From NCBI GenBank assembly GCA_040766325.1, contig JAXGQR010000001.1, forward strand, positions 62,001-126,000: DNA of 64,000 nt, in the 5' to 3' direction. The notes under the pieces were generated by a model that did no database searches, was not told where the DNA came from, and was given only the letters and a program-made list of their open reading frames with translations. The stretch is from Dehalobacterium sp040766325. GTDB taxonomy: Bacteria > Bacillota > Dehalobacteriia > Dehalobacteriales > Dehalobacteriaceae. How positions within the stretch are numbered: position 1 is the stretch's first letter; every line of letters starts with the position of its first letter. The translations under genes and the position numbers were made by a program. Below are positions 17,482 through 27,687 of this stretch, piece by piece.

Positions 17482-17883
17482 TGTTTTTTGCAAGAGTTTT
17501 TTACCGAAAGTTGCAAATAATTTTTCCATAGTATTGCAACTCCATTTTCCATAATGTTGCAAGCTCCATTTCTACTTTTCAGCAGAAAAATAGAGTTTTG
17601 CAGACATTTATCACAATTTTGATCTTTGAAAAATGAGGATTTTCTCAGGGGCTCTGCCTGAAGCCCCGCCCTCGCCGGGGGGCAGAGGGGGCCATTAGAA
17701 TGGCCCTTGAATTAAGGGTTTTTGGTATTGACTGGCCGTCAGGGTCTTCGGCTAGCGCCTTCGATGAACTCCGCTACGCTTCGCCCTTGACAGCCCGCCA
17801 GGTATGTACTTTTATAAGATCGAAAAGCTAGAAATATTACTATACCTGTGTTCGAGTTCTTTAATCATTGGTGTTTGGTTATG

Positions 17884-18650
17884 TCATCGGCCCTCCTTGT
17901 TGTCTGTTGAGGTTATCGAGCGGTAAATGTCGTTGATGCTGGATTCCCTTAGACGGTTGTTTTCTCCCGGAAACAAGAGAAGATAGCAGTGGTGCATAAG
18001 CCTGCCTACAAGGGCGGCAGTCATCTGCTCATCATAGAAGGCGTGCATTAACCCACCGGGAAAATTCCAAGTTTGTGTTAAGAATGACCGATTTCTGCTC
18101 ATGTATCTCGGAAAGAAAGTCAAAGAGCAATTGGGGCGCCAGTACGGTCGTATGGTACGTAGCCCCACTCATCAAGGATAATGATAGACGCTTTATTCAG
18201 TTTTTTAGTAACATTCCGGAAGTGTTCCAGCCTTCTTTGCTTCCGAAAGTTGATTGACCAATGCTGCGGTACGGTAAAACTTAACAGGAATGCCTTTTGA
18301 CAGGCAGTCACGCCCAGTGCAATTGAAAGCATGGTTTTACCGGTTCCTGTTCTGCCGTACATGATAATATTTTCTTTTCCCTCACAAAATTAAGGGATTT
18401 CAGGCTTTCCGGCGTTAGGTCTGAAGGAAGGGTAATTTCATCAAAACGGAATCCTTCAAATGTTTTGATGCTATAGAAGCCTGCATTATTAATCGGTTTA
18501 GCTACACGGCCTTGTTCACGGTTTTTTAGTTCTGCAGATAATAATTTATATAAATACTCCTGATGGGATTCGCCCTCCATTGTCTGTATATCGGCCAGAT
18601 TGCGACAACTTTAGTTTTTTGCAACAGTCTATAATTTTATCTTCAAGCAT
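17884..18650 (-). pseudogene. istB: IS21 helper ATPase IstB, frameshifted
   Basis: DnaA/IstB-type AAA+ transposition helper. From ATG 18648-18650, overlapping the istA stop, the frame breaks at about 18560-18580, 18360 and 18150. Recognisable pieces in order are EYLYKLLSAELKNREQGRVA, Walker A GRTGTGKT, Walker B SIIILDEWGYVPYD and a C-terminal FYDEQMTAALVGRLMHHCYL. With at least three frameshifts it cannot give a working protein. Confidence 0.85.
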
Positions 18651-20125
18651 TTGCGGCACCTCCCTTTTTCAGGAAGACGTCGTAAGCAATAAGGTTGGTT
18701 GTCATCTGACCGACTTTTGGTATTTCCGGACCAAACGGCATAGGCGGAAGTTCCGGCACATCGGCGTAAAGACGCCGGTAAGGTTTCTCAGACTATCGGC
18801 ATCGGATGCCCCATAACATAGCGCCTGATTGACAGTGTTAAGAGCACTTTCAAAGCCGGTTCTGTCCGTGAGTTCTGCCAGAACTTTAAGGATCTTTCCT
18901 GTTTCCGTATTGGAACAGCCCTCAAGGAACTGTTTCATTGCAGACGGCATTATGTCATAGATACCCGAATATTTCAATGCGCGCGGTCGTATGGAAAGCT
19001 GCCTAAGGTATGGAAGCCAGTCCATGCTCTGCTGTTTAGTATCGCCGTAAAGACGGCGGTGTCTTACGATTTCGCGATAGTTTCATCCATCACGATAACA
19101 AGCGATGATGTCAGTTCCAGGTTAACCGTTGTATTTGCATGTTTCGGTGATACCGAATATTCATACATTCCCTTTATTCAAATAAAATTTGCCCCAGTTG
19201 TTAGTAGTAACAGCCTTTTTACCGCTCAGGTCGAATTCAATTTCAGGAAGGGGATGACAATGTTTTAAATCTTCCTCAAACAGTTCCTCTATTGTTTTGT
19301 TGTAGCGGTAATGCTGCTCTTTTGGCATCTTCCTCACATATTGAGAAGTTGCCGGTTAAAATCGGGAAGATTAAGAAAACGCGGTATGGGGGACAAGTAA
19401 GTTACGTCTATGGTAACCGTCTTTGTTTTCAACGTTGCCTTTTTCATGGCCTTCACCGGGATTCATGAACACGGCTTGGAAACGGTAGTGCTCCCTGAAC
19501 CGGTCAAACCTTTCTGTGGTCTCACGGCCGCCGCCTCGGATTACTTTAGTAACAATTGTTTTAGTGTTGTCAAACCATACCTCGCCGGGCACAACACCAA
19601 TGTGTCGGAAGATTGTGTCCAGTCCTTCCAGTAGGCATTCCATGTTTTCGCCGTAGAATAGTTGCAAGTAGCCTTTATTGCTGTAAGGGAATGACACTTC
19701 GAGGTATTTTCCAGTTAGGCGCTTACCGTTTTCATAAAAATCGGCTGTGCCACAATCAACCTGGGCTTCTCCCGGGCGATGTTCCAGAGGAGGGAACCCA
19801 CCCCTGGCACCATTAAATATCTCCTTATGTTTTACGGCATAGTAAGTAGCGACTGTCCTATAGGAACAATTAAAATCCGCAAACTCTTTTTTTAAGACGC
19901 TGAAATACCCTCTTGGCAGTATGTCTTTGTTTACGCGGTGCCTGTTTATCCTCTTCAAGCCATTTGTCTATAGTTGGCTTGTAGGGATCCAACTTTGGGC
20001 ATAAATGCTGTTCCGAAGCTGGTTTGGGGAGCCGGTTCATTGAAGTCCGTCATATCGACATACTTCCGTACTGTTTTCCAGTCCACTTGCATTGCATTTG
20101 CAATTTGGAAATGTTCTCTCCTTTC
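18643..20125 (-). pseudogene. istA: IS21 transposase IstA, truncated and frameshifted
   Basis: DDE transposase. The N-terminal helix-turn-helix is partly present (MQVDWKTVRKYVDMTDFNEP), but the start codon and first residues are lost at the junction 20125/20126. The catalytic core is in one open piece (19371-19958) with VDCG, VWFDNTKT and GHEKGNVE holding the D, D and E residues. Further C-terminal pieces lie at 18702-19025 and end with NLIAYDVFLKKGG. Several frameshifts and a gap near 19030-19370 break it. Confidence 0.85.
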
Positions 20126-20349
20126 ATGAAGTGATGGATCCTGTCATATGGTATGGTAATCTTAAGGATTCGTATTCTAAATGGGAAAATCGTTATGGGG
20201 ACTTTAAGGTTTATTTGGAGGAACTTGCTGATATATATGTTAAGGAACTAAAGGGGATGAACAAGGACTATATTGAGTTTATCGCAAGTCAGGTTATAAA
20301 TATAAATGGTGATAAAGTTTATAAATATACCAGGTCAAGGGTTGAGTGG
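20126..20349 (+). repeat. 224-bp direct repeat, right copy
   Basis: Second copy of 17258-17481, identical but for one base. Here the sequence continues directly into the 3' part of the HAD gene, so this copy is in its natural context on the right side, while the left copy is natural on its left side. Confidence 0.9.
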
Positions 20350-20769
20350 CATAAGGAAAACGGTCATAAGATCTTCTTCATATCAGGAGCTCCTGATTTC
20401 CTGGTGGAAAAAATGTCACTCAAATATGAAGCTACAGAATACAAGGCTACAGAATATTTGGTAGATGGAAACAATAACTTTACCGGGGAAATCATTAAGA
20501 TGTGGGATTCTGAGAATAAACAAAGGGTGCTTAATAAGCTTGTGAACAAATTTGAGGTGGAATTGGAATCTAGCTTTGCCTATGGTGATACAACAGGAGA
20601 CTTATCTATGTTTCAAATGGTGGGTAATCCCATTGCGGTAAATCCCAATAGAAACCTGTTAATGTCTATAAAAGATGATCAGAAACTTCGTGATAAAACT
20701 AGGATAATAGTAGAGAGAAAAGATTTGATATATGAGTTGAGCCCTGATATAGATATCTTAACAGTTTAA
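20126..20769 (+). pseudogene. HAD-IB family phosphatase, 3' fragment
   Basis: Carries the rest of the phosphatase split by the IS21-like element: motif II FFISGAPDFLVEK (Ser), the Lys region, and motif III/IV AYGDTTGDLSMFQMVGNPIAVNP with the acidic residues. The frame is open from the IS junction to TAA 20769. Without motif I (DIDGT, now 3 kb upstream) it cannot be a complete enzyme. The open frame extends into the IS end (from 20092), which is accidental. Confidence 0.8.
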
Positions 20770-21013
20770 GGGGCATCTCCGATTATACTTTATTCACTCC
20801 ATGATCGACGAAGACCGGTTTCATCCTGCCGTTATTTTTTTATTCGACACAATGCGATTTTTTTCCCCAAAGGAAATGGGTTTTATGTGGCGAAGATAGC
20901 TGAACCGATGAAAAACAAAAAACACGGATAGACATTGAAAGGCGAATAAAAATAAAAATATGTCGAAGTATGTGATTTTGAGATGAAGCTTTAAGCGGAG
21001 ATGAGGTTTCATA

Positions 21014-24000
21014 ATGGAGATACAAGAATCTTTAGATAAACTCGATGAGAAATCAAAGCGAAATAGTGAAAGGCTCCTGGCGCTGATGAAGGCAACTTCA
21101 GATGTCATTTACATTATGAGCCCCGACTGGAAAATCATGAAGGAACTTGATGGGCGTGGGTTTCTCTCTGATACGGAGGAGCCAAACCCTAAATGGCTGG
21201 ATAAATACATACCTCCAGAAGACCAGGCTTTTATAGCAAGTGTTATTAATGAATGCATTCATGAAAAAAAGACCTTTGACCTTGAACATCCTGTCCTTAA
21301 GGACGACGGCAGCATTGGATGGACTCATTCCTGTGCGGTGCCGATATTTGACGAAAAAGGGGAGATAAAAGAATGGGTCGGTGTGGCGCGTGACATCACT
21401 GTGCAAAAGAAGGCGGAAGAGGAATTTCAGTGCTATGCGGACGAACTAAAGCGGAAGGAAAAGGAGACGCTTGAGCTGATTGACAGTTTTACAGAAGGCA
21501 GCAGCTGGATCGTAGACCTTGTGGCGGGCACGATAATATGCTCGGAAAAGTGGGCCAAGCGCATCGGTCTCGACCTAGTGCCCGAGGAAGAAGGTCTGGC
21601 ATATGCGCACACACTGATCCATCCCGACGATACAACAGGGGGCAACTCTATTTCTTATTACATAGAAATCGGAGCCACCAGGTTTGATCTAGAATACCGC
21701 ATCAAGACCGTGGACAGCGGGTATATCTGGGTGAAGCACCGGGGCAAGATTGTTTATAACGAACAGGGGCAAGCGGCCAAAGTCTATGGAGCCACATTTG
21801 ATATTACCGAGCGTAAGCAAATGGAAGATGCGCTGCGTGATTCGGAGCAGCGGTTTCGTTTAGCCACACAGGCAGCGGGGATGTATACCTGGGAACTTGA
21901 TGTCTCAACCGGGGAGATACGGTTTTTCGGTGACGTTAAAGGCGTCATTGGGTTTTCGTATACCGCAGTTGATGATGTCTTTTCTCTCATTGAACGATAT
22001 ACTGCTCCCGAAGACAGCGCCCGGCATCAAGAAGCGCTGTTGCGGACGATGAGAGGTGAGGGTGACTTACATTCAATAAACCGTGTAATTAATCCCGATA
22101 CCGGAGAAATCCTTTGGATGGAAACACACGCGACAACACTGGTGGCTGCCGACGATGGTACACAACAGCGTGTTGTTGGCATTGCCTGCAATATCACTGA
22201 GCGCAAGAGGGTGGAAGAGGCTCTTTGTGCGAGTGAAGCAAAATATCGCACTATTTTCGAAACATCACAAGAAGGTATCTGGGTAATAAACGGTAAGGAT
22301 CAAACTATACTGGTAAACGAAAGACTTCAGCAGATGTTAGGCTATTCCTTTGATGAATTGATGGGTCTGTCTCCCCAGGCGTTGATGGCCCCGGAATTTC
22401 AAGCCGCGGCTAATGAGAGGCTGGCTGATCACATGGAAGGCAACAGGCAAGTACTAGACTACAGATTCATTAGGAAAGATGGAAGTGACCTTTGGTGTAT
22501 CCTCTCCGCAACGCCCTTATTCGATAAAAATGGCAAATTTGATGGTTCGGTTGCAATGATCACCGACATCACCGATCGCAAAAAAATCGAGATAGAAAAT
22601 GATCATTATATGAAAATCGTAGAAGAAAGAGCTGATTGGAATCAAGCCATAATTGATTTAATACCTGCCGGTATTTGGATTTCGGATCATTCGGGAAAAG
22701 TGGTGATGGTGAATCAGGAAGCGAAAAATATGTATCGGGGTAGTTCTCCCTTGTCCGGTAGCCCTGAAGAATACACCTCATATAAATTATTCCTGCCCGG
22801 TACCGACGAACCGGTAGTATTTGAACCATATGTACCGAAGGAGGCACTGCATGGGGTGGTCTTGGATTTTGAACGGTTTGACGGCACGAGGGGCACCCTG
22901 GTCGTTTCAACCGAAGCCCTCCGTGATAAGGAAGGAAATATTATCAATTATGTGGCTATTTCAATGGATATAACATCCCTCAGAGAGGCCGAAAAAGCTC
23001 TTAAGAAAAGTGAAAATAACGCCTTAGAATTAGTTGATAAACTGAATCAAGCGCAAGAAGAATTAATTAATGCGCTGCACCTTGCTGAGCAAAAGTCTGC
23101 CGAATGGAATGCTATCGTTGACGCAGTACCTGATGGTTTAACTGTATATGGAAAAAGTGGAGAAATCATATATATGAATGATGCCGTTAAAAATATTATT
23201 GACAACTATGATGAATTGATAAAGCGTAGTATAGAGAAAAGAATGGAGGAATTTGAAAGCACCTACCTAAATGGTAATAGTATCGACATTAAGAAGACTA
23301 ATCTTTATATTGCATTAAACAATGGCGAGATCACCAGGGATTTTATTGTTAAGAGTAAAATGCGTTCCGACAAAACTATGTATTTATCACATAGTTGTGC
23401 CCCGATAAAAAGCAAAAATGGAGAAATAACCGGGGCCGTGATGATACATAAGGACATCACAGAGAGTGTTGAACTTGAAAAAAAGACTGATGCCTTAGTG
23501 GAGGAGCTTCGCCAAGCAGACAAAAACAGAAATGCTTTTTTGAATATGCTTTCTCACGAGAAACCCACTTGCTTCGATTATGATAAGTCTGGACCTCATG
23601 GCCAAGTTTAATCCTGGAGAAGAAGGATTTTCGAAAGCATTGGAAATCGCCAAACGCCAAGGTAAACAACTCACTAATTTGGTCGATGACCTCTTAGATA
23701 TTACACGCATAACCCAGAACAAGGTTACCCTAAAAAAAGAAACTGTAGAAATCAACGAGCTTATCAATAAGGCAGTACAGGACTACCAGCCGCTTTTCAT
23801 TGATAAAAATGTCAAGTTGGAAGTACAGTTAACCACACCCTTATTCATGGAAGCAGATTCTTCACGGTTAACCCAAGTTATTGGTAATCTGCTGCACAAC
23901 GCCGCCAAGTTTACACGAAACAATGATTCGGTTACTGTCACGGTAGCACATGAAAAGAACTGCAACGAAGTTTTATTCACGGTTCAGGATAACGGACAGG

Positions 24001-24614
24001 GCATTGATCCTCATAATATTGAGCATTTATTTGAACCTTTCACGCAGGTTGATAAAACACTGGATCGAAGCAACGGGGGCCTTGGATTAGGTTTAGCAAT
24101 TGTAAAAGGGATGGTGGAACTCCATGGAGGCAGCGTGGAAGCGTTCAGTGAAGGAGAAGGCAAAGGGGCTAAGTTTACCATCAAGCTGCCTCTGCCCAAG
24201 AAAGATGTCAGTATAGAAGAATTTGATGCGGGAACAAATGCTGTGCGGAACAAATCACTTAAAATCCTGATCATTGATGACAATAAAGATCTGGCTGAGA
24301 TTATTTGTGAGCTAATCAGTTCCTTAGGCTATATTACTGCATCCGCACATAATGGAAGGGAGGGCATTACCAAAGCGCGAGCATTACAACCGGATGTGAT
24401 CATATGCGACATTGGCCTTCCGGATATGAGCGGGTTTGAGGTTGCAAAACTGATTCGAAAAGATTTCGTGAAAGAAGACACATTTATAATTGCTTTGTCT
24501 GGGTATGCACAGCCTGAAGATATCGAGAGATCAAAAGAAGCCGGCTTTGACAGGCACTTAGGTAAACCCGTTTCGCTGGAAAAACTACAGATGGTGTTGA
24601 ATGAAGTAAAATAG
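21014..24614 (+). pseudogene. Hybrid sensor histidine kinase, six PAS domains plus receiver, frameshifted
   Basis: A ~1200-residue cytoplasmic hybrid kinase split by one frameshift. The first part (21014-23611) has about six PAS domains (roughly residues 15-130, 150-275, 280-405, 410-530, 540-660, 700-820), several ending in the DIT(E/D)RK PAC pattern. It reaches the HisKA box with phospho-acceptor His848 in NMLSHE. Right after GAG at 23558-23560 about five bases appear missing: the expected LR is absent and the normal sequence NPLASIMISLDLMA resumes in another frame. The second part runs to 24614 with N-box IGNLLHNAAKFT, G1 DNGQGIDP, G2 GGLGLGLAIVKGM and a receiver domain with CDIGLPDMSG (phospho-Asp) and conserved Lys in LGKPVS. 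No transmembrane segment is seen. It may be a real mutation or a sequencing error. Confidence 0.85.
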
Positions 24615-24706
24615 GGAAGCGCAGGGATGTCTGACCAAACAATCTCCCTACGAATATTTTAGCGTCATAGCCGGTGCTGTCAATCGCTGGCATTAAGGAG
24701 GAAAAA

Positions 24707-25645
24707 ATGTACGAGCCCGTAAAACCCGTAAAAATTGATATTATTTCCGGCTTTTTGGGGGCGGGGAAGACCACCCTCATCAGTAAGCTGCTCCAGGAAG
24801 CGTATCTTGGTGAGAAGATTGCCCTCTTGGAAAATGAATTTGGTGAGATCGCTATCGACGGCGATATTTTAGATCACCACGGTATTACTATCAAGGAGAT
24901 TGCCAACGGTTGCATCTGTTGTACGCTCCAAGGAAACTTTATTAACGGCATCGTGGAGTTAGTACAAAAAAACGCTCCCGATCGCATCATCATCGAGCCG
25001 ACCGGTCTGAGCCACCTCAGGGATATTATTTTTGCCTGCCGTGAGGCTGCCAAGTCAGTGGATATTGCAATAAACTGTATAATTACGGTGGTGGATGCCA
25101 CCAGGTTTCCCATGTTTATGGAGGTGAGCGGTGAGTTTTATCGCCACCAGATCGGCGAAGGCCGTACTATTGTTTTGAGTGCCGTGCAGAACCTGGAAGA
25201 AGAGGATAATTTGGATGAGATCATCTCCGGCATCCGTAACTTAAATCCCCATGCCCCGATCTTTACTAAACCCTGGGATGAGATGGACGGGTTAGAACTG
25301 CTACAGGTGGCAGAGGAGTCCGGTATGATGAGTCACTTCCCGACTGACAGTCACCATCATGTTCATCATCGAGACCATCACCGGCATGGCAAGGAGGACT
25401 ATGAATCTTTTTCCCTGAGAATGGACAAGGTTTGGACGGACAAGGAGATTAAGGAACTTTTTCATAACCTGGCCGAGGGCATCAACGGCTGTGTCTTTCG
25501 CGCTAAGGGTTTTTTACCAACAGAGGCGGGTATGGTCAAAGTGGATTACGTATACGGCAGGGGTAAGACGGAACCATCTCCCTACACTGGCCCTGGCAAA
25601 ATTGTCATCATCGGCCGAGATCTGGCCCCCCAAGGGTTGGTTTGA
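24707..25645 (+). CDS. CobW/G3E-family GTPase (metal chaperone) with His-rich loop
   Basis: A 312-residue G3E GTPase, a class that delivers metals to target enzymes at the cost of GTP. Walker A GFLGAGKTT is at residues 15-23, ENEFGEIAIDG follows, the metal-binding CxCC (Cys69, Cys71, Cys72 in GCICCTL) is intact, and EPTGL and VVDATRF complete the domain. Near residues 211-224 a His-rich stretch (SHHHVHHRDHHRHG) likely binds zinc, cobalt or nickel. I chose ATG 24707 because TAAGGAGG lies 5-6 bases upstream; an upstream in-frame start at 24674 has none. A ferredoxin-nitroreductase gene follows. Target unknown. Confidence 0.87.
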   Translation: MYEPVKPVKIDIISGFLGAGKTTLISKLLQEAYLGEKIALLENEFGEIAIDGDILDHHGITIKEIANGCICCTLQGNFINGIVELVQKNAPDRIIIEPTGLSHLRDIIFACREAAKSVDIAINCIITVVDATRFPMFMEVSGEFYRHQIGEGRTIVLSAVQNLEEEDNLDEIISGIRNLNPHAPIFTKPWDEMDGLELLQVAEESGMMSHFPTDSHHHVHHRDHHRHGKEDYESFSLRMDKVWTDKEIKELFHNLAEGINGCVFRAKGFLPTEAGMVKVDYVYGRGKTEPSPYTGPGKIVIIGRDLAPQGLV

Positions 25646-25733
25646 AAAATATCTTCAACAAATACATCCTTTGTGAAAGCCTGTTGCCTTTTTCCCTGCC
25701 GGGATATACCTTAAGAATTAAGGGGTGAGTATC

Positions 25734-26653
25734 ATGGCAATACCAACCTCACGTGTAAAGGAAGCAGCAATAATCTCCATTAATCAAGACCTTTGTATTG
25801 GATGCGGGAACTGTGTGGATGTATGCAAAGACTTCGGCCTTTTATTAGAAGAGGGAAAAGCAAAAGTATCCGCCACCCCGATTTTTGGCTGTATCGGATG
25901 TGGCCACTGCATGGCCATCTGTCCCACAGCAGCGATTAAAATCAGGGGCAGAACTTTAAGTCCGGATGATTTATTTAGCCTATCTTCAAAGGAAGATCTC
26001 GCTGATTATGATTCCATGCTTAAACTAATGCAGCATCGACGTAGTATTCGGGAATTTAATGAGGATCCTGTGAAAAGAGAAGTCATTGATCAGATCCTGG
26101 AGGCGGTAAAAACTGCTCCGATGGGCTTGCCCCCATCAGATGTAAATGTCTTGGTTTTAGATAACAAGAATAAAGTCAGGGAATTTGCCGAGGATTTTTG
26201 CGCACATCTGGAAAGGATGAAATTTTTTGTTTCCAAATGGTTTTTGGCTTTGATGCGTCCTTTTTGGGGTAAGGAAAATGATGATATCTTCCGCAATTTT
26301 GTCCGTCCCTGTTGTAACGTTTATTTGGAAAATTTGATAAATGGCATCAATATTGTAAATTATGATGCCCCTCTTGCCATGTATTTTTACGGTTCACCAT
26401 ATTGTGATCCGGCGGACCCCATTATAGCTGCAACATACGCAATGATTGCTGCCGAGGCATTAGGTTTAGGAACATGTATGCTGGGGGCGATTCATCCATT
26501 TATCCAATATGGAAAATCGGCTCGAAGCTAAGAGAAAAATACGGTATTAGTTATAAAAGCCGGGAAGGTATTTTTTTGATCATGGGGTATCCCCGAATAG
26601 AATATAAAAAAGGCATCCGCCGGACATTAGCTTCCGTTAAATTTTATGGTTGA
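25734..26653 (+). pseudogene. Ferredoxin-nitroreductase fusion protein with 3' frameshift
   Basis: A 4Fe-4S ferredoxin domain (Cys21/24/27/31 and Cys53/56/59/63) is joined to a flavin nitroreductase domain (MQHRRSIREFNEDPV, later ADPIIAATYAMIAAEALGLG with GTCMLGAIHPFI). Such fusions are common in Clostridia and reduce substrates with ferredoxin electrons. The annotated frame stops at 26531 after QYGKSARS. Shifting the frame by one near 26524 restores the family ending KLREKYGISYKSREGIFLIM to TGA 26651-26653. So about 40 C-terminal residues are lost, by mutation or sequence error. ATG 25734 after AAGGGGTGAG is preferred over GTG 25725. Confidence 0.8.
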
Positions 26654-26722
26654 GGAGATCATTGTCCTATAATGATAATAAATCAGTAAAATAAGTAGAA
26701 TAAGGAAGGCCAGAACGAAAAA

Positions 26723-26742
26723 GACCGTCACAATTGACGGCC
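26723..26742 (-). terminator. Rho-independent terminator of hsp20
   Basis: On the minus strand the arms pair fully (one G-U) around a 4-base loop, then TTTTT follows. It lies 27 bp after the hsp20 stop. The plus strand also has a T-rich run after the stem, so it may serve the upstream plus-strand gene too. Confidence 0.75.
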
Positions 26743-26768
26743 TTTGATTTTTAGTTTGATTTTTGGGT

Positions 26769-27221
26769 TTATTCGATATCGATTTTCAGTGTGCTGCTTC
26801 CTTTTTCTTCTTTGGGGATCGCGAGAGTTAGGACACCTTCTTCGAGTTTTGCTTTAGTTTCATCCAGTTTGGCGTTGGCCAAACGAACTCTGCGGCTCAT
26901 GGAGCTGGAACGACGTTCCCTGTGAATGTAGTTTTTGCCTTCTTCTTTGACTTCTTCGTCGCGGTTTACGGAGATGCAGAGGTTATCATCCTCGATGGTC
27001 AGCTCAATTTCTTCTTTTTTAACTCCAGGTAACTCAGCTTCAACACGATATTCTTGATCAGTTTCTTCAATGTCGATTTTGAAGGTATCTTTCAACAAGT
27101 TGCGACCGGTCATCCAGTTGTCGCTAAAAAAGTCGTCAAGCATGTTGTAGAAATCTTCAAAACCTGCGCCGACACGTGTGAGTCCTTTGTTCCTGCGATT
27201 GAACGGGACAAGTCCTGCCAT
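26769..27221 (-). CDS. hsp20: Hsp20/alpha-crystallin small heat shock protein
   Basis: A 150-residue ATP-independent holdase chaperone. The alpha-crystallin domain is clear: FKIDIEETDQEYRVEAELPG, then NRDEEVKEEGKNYIHRERR and the closing LEEGVLTLAIPK, with a C-terminal I-D-I tail motif. ATG 27221 fits the AAAGGAG at 27231-27237; a TTG at 27230 would lie on the ribosome site. A CIRCE operator and a good sigma-A promoter lie just upstream, so HrcA heat-shock control is expected. Confidence 0.93.
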   Translation of the reverse strand: MAGLVPFNRRNKGLTRVGAGFEDFYNMLDDFFSDNWMTGRNLLKDTFKIDIEETDQEYRVEAELPGVKKEEIELTIEDDNLCISVNRDEEVKEEGKNYIHRERRSSSMSRRVRLANAKLDETKAKLEEGVLTLAIPKEEKGSSTLKIDIE

Positions 27222-27250
27222 GATTAACAACTCCTTTACTTGTTTATTTA

Positions 27251-27277
27251 TTAGCGCTCATCATCGGTGAGTGCTAA
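27251..27277 (-). promoter_or_regulatory. CIRCE element (HrcA operator)
   Basis: TTAGCGCTC, nine bases, GAGTGCTAA: one mismatch from the consensus inverted repeat TTAGCACTC-N9-GAGTGCTAA. It lies between the hsp20 promoter and its start codon, as expected for HrcA repression. Confidence 0.93.
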
Positions 27278-27281
27278 TTTC

Positions 27282-27309
27282 ATTATACTCAAAATTTTCA
27301 AATTGTCAA
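27282..27309 (-). promoter_or_regulatory. Sigma-A promoter of hsp20
   Basis: On the minus strand TTGACA (27309-27304) and TATAAT (27287-27282) are both consensus, separated by 16 bp, and lie directly upstream of the CIRCE element. Confidence 0.82.
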
Positions 27310-27324
27310 TATAATCATATAATA

Positions 27325-27359
27325 CATAAAAAGTTACAATAAAATTGTTACTTTTTATG
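27325..27359. promoter_or_regulatory. Long AT-rich inverted repeat between hsp20 and HTH gene
   Basis: Arms CATAAAAAGT (27325-27334) and its exact complement (27350-27359) continue, after one T/T mismatch, into ACAAT/ATTGT around an AAA centre. The dyad sits between divergent genes, about 64 bp before the small HTH gene, and is a plausible operator for it. Confidence 0.55.
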
Positions 27360-27422
27360 ATAACATTGCAAGTCGAAACCAAAAGGTTTACAATGTTCTT
27401 ATTGTTGTTTGGAGGAATGTTA

Positions 27423-27647
27423 ATGAAATCAACTTCGGATATGATACGACAACTATGTGAACAAATGAAAATCAGCCAAGCCGAATTGGCTCGACGGTTA
27501 GGCCAGTCCCCTCAGAACTTCGGCAAGAAGCTCAAACGTGAGACCATCACATTAGAAGAACTTAAAACGATCGCAGAAGTGATGGACATTATATTTGAGC
27601 AGGCTTTTATTCTGCCCGGCGGCAAAAAAATAAAGACAGGTAATTAA
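27423..27647 (+). CDS. Small XRE-type helix-turn-helix protein
   Basis: A 74-residue DNA-binding protein consisting of little more than one HTH (MKISQAELARRLGQSPQNFG, then LEELKTIAEVMDI). ATG 27423 is preceded by GGAGGAATG; an upstream open extension to 27345 runs through the inverted repeat and has no ribosome site. It is divergent from hsp20. It may autoregulate through the dyad at 27325-27359. No target is known. Confidence 0.8.
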   Translation: MKSTSDMIRQLCEQMKISQAELARRLGQSPQNFGKKLKRETITLEELKTIAEVMDIIFEQAFILPGGKKIKTGN

Positions 27648-27687
27648 TTAGTAAAGCAGATGTGAGCACAAGTAAAGATGTAGGCAG

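Larger units (their letters stand above)
17482..20126 (-). mobile_element. IS21-family insertion sequence, decayed and truncated
   Basis: The left end starts with TG and carries four TTGCAA-containing repeats within about 90 bp (near 17487, 17512, 17535 and 17562), as in the multiple terminal repeats of IS21 elements. On the minus strand istA and istB overlap in the classical way. Both genes are frameshifted. The other end is missing: istA lacks its start and the element stops abruptly at the junction with the duplicated HAD segment. A non-coding GC-rich stretch lies at 17640-17810. The element is not expected to move by itself. Confidence 0.85.

Noticed and set aside
20770..21013. c-di-GMP riboswitch before the hybrid kinase
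   Set aside because: Only scattered short resemblances; the conserved GEMM-type core and paired stems are not present.
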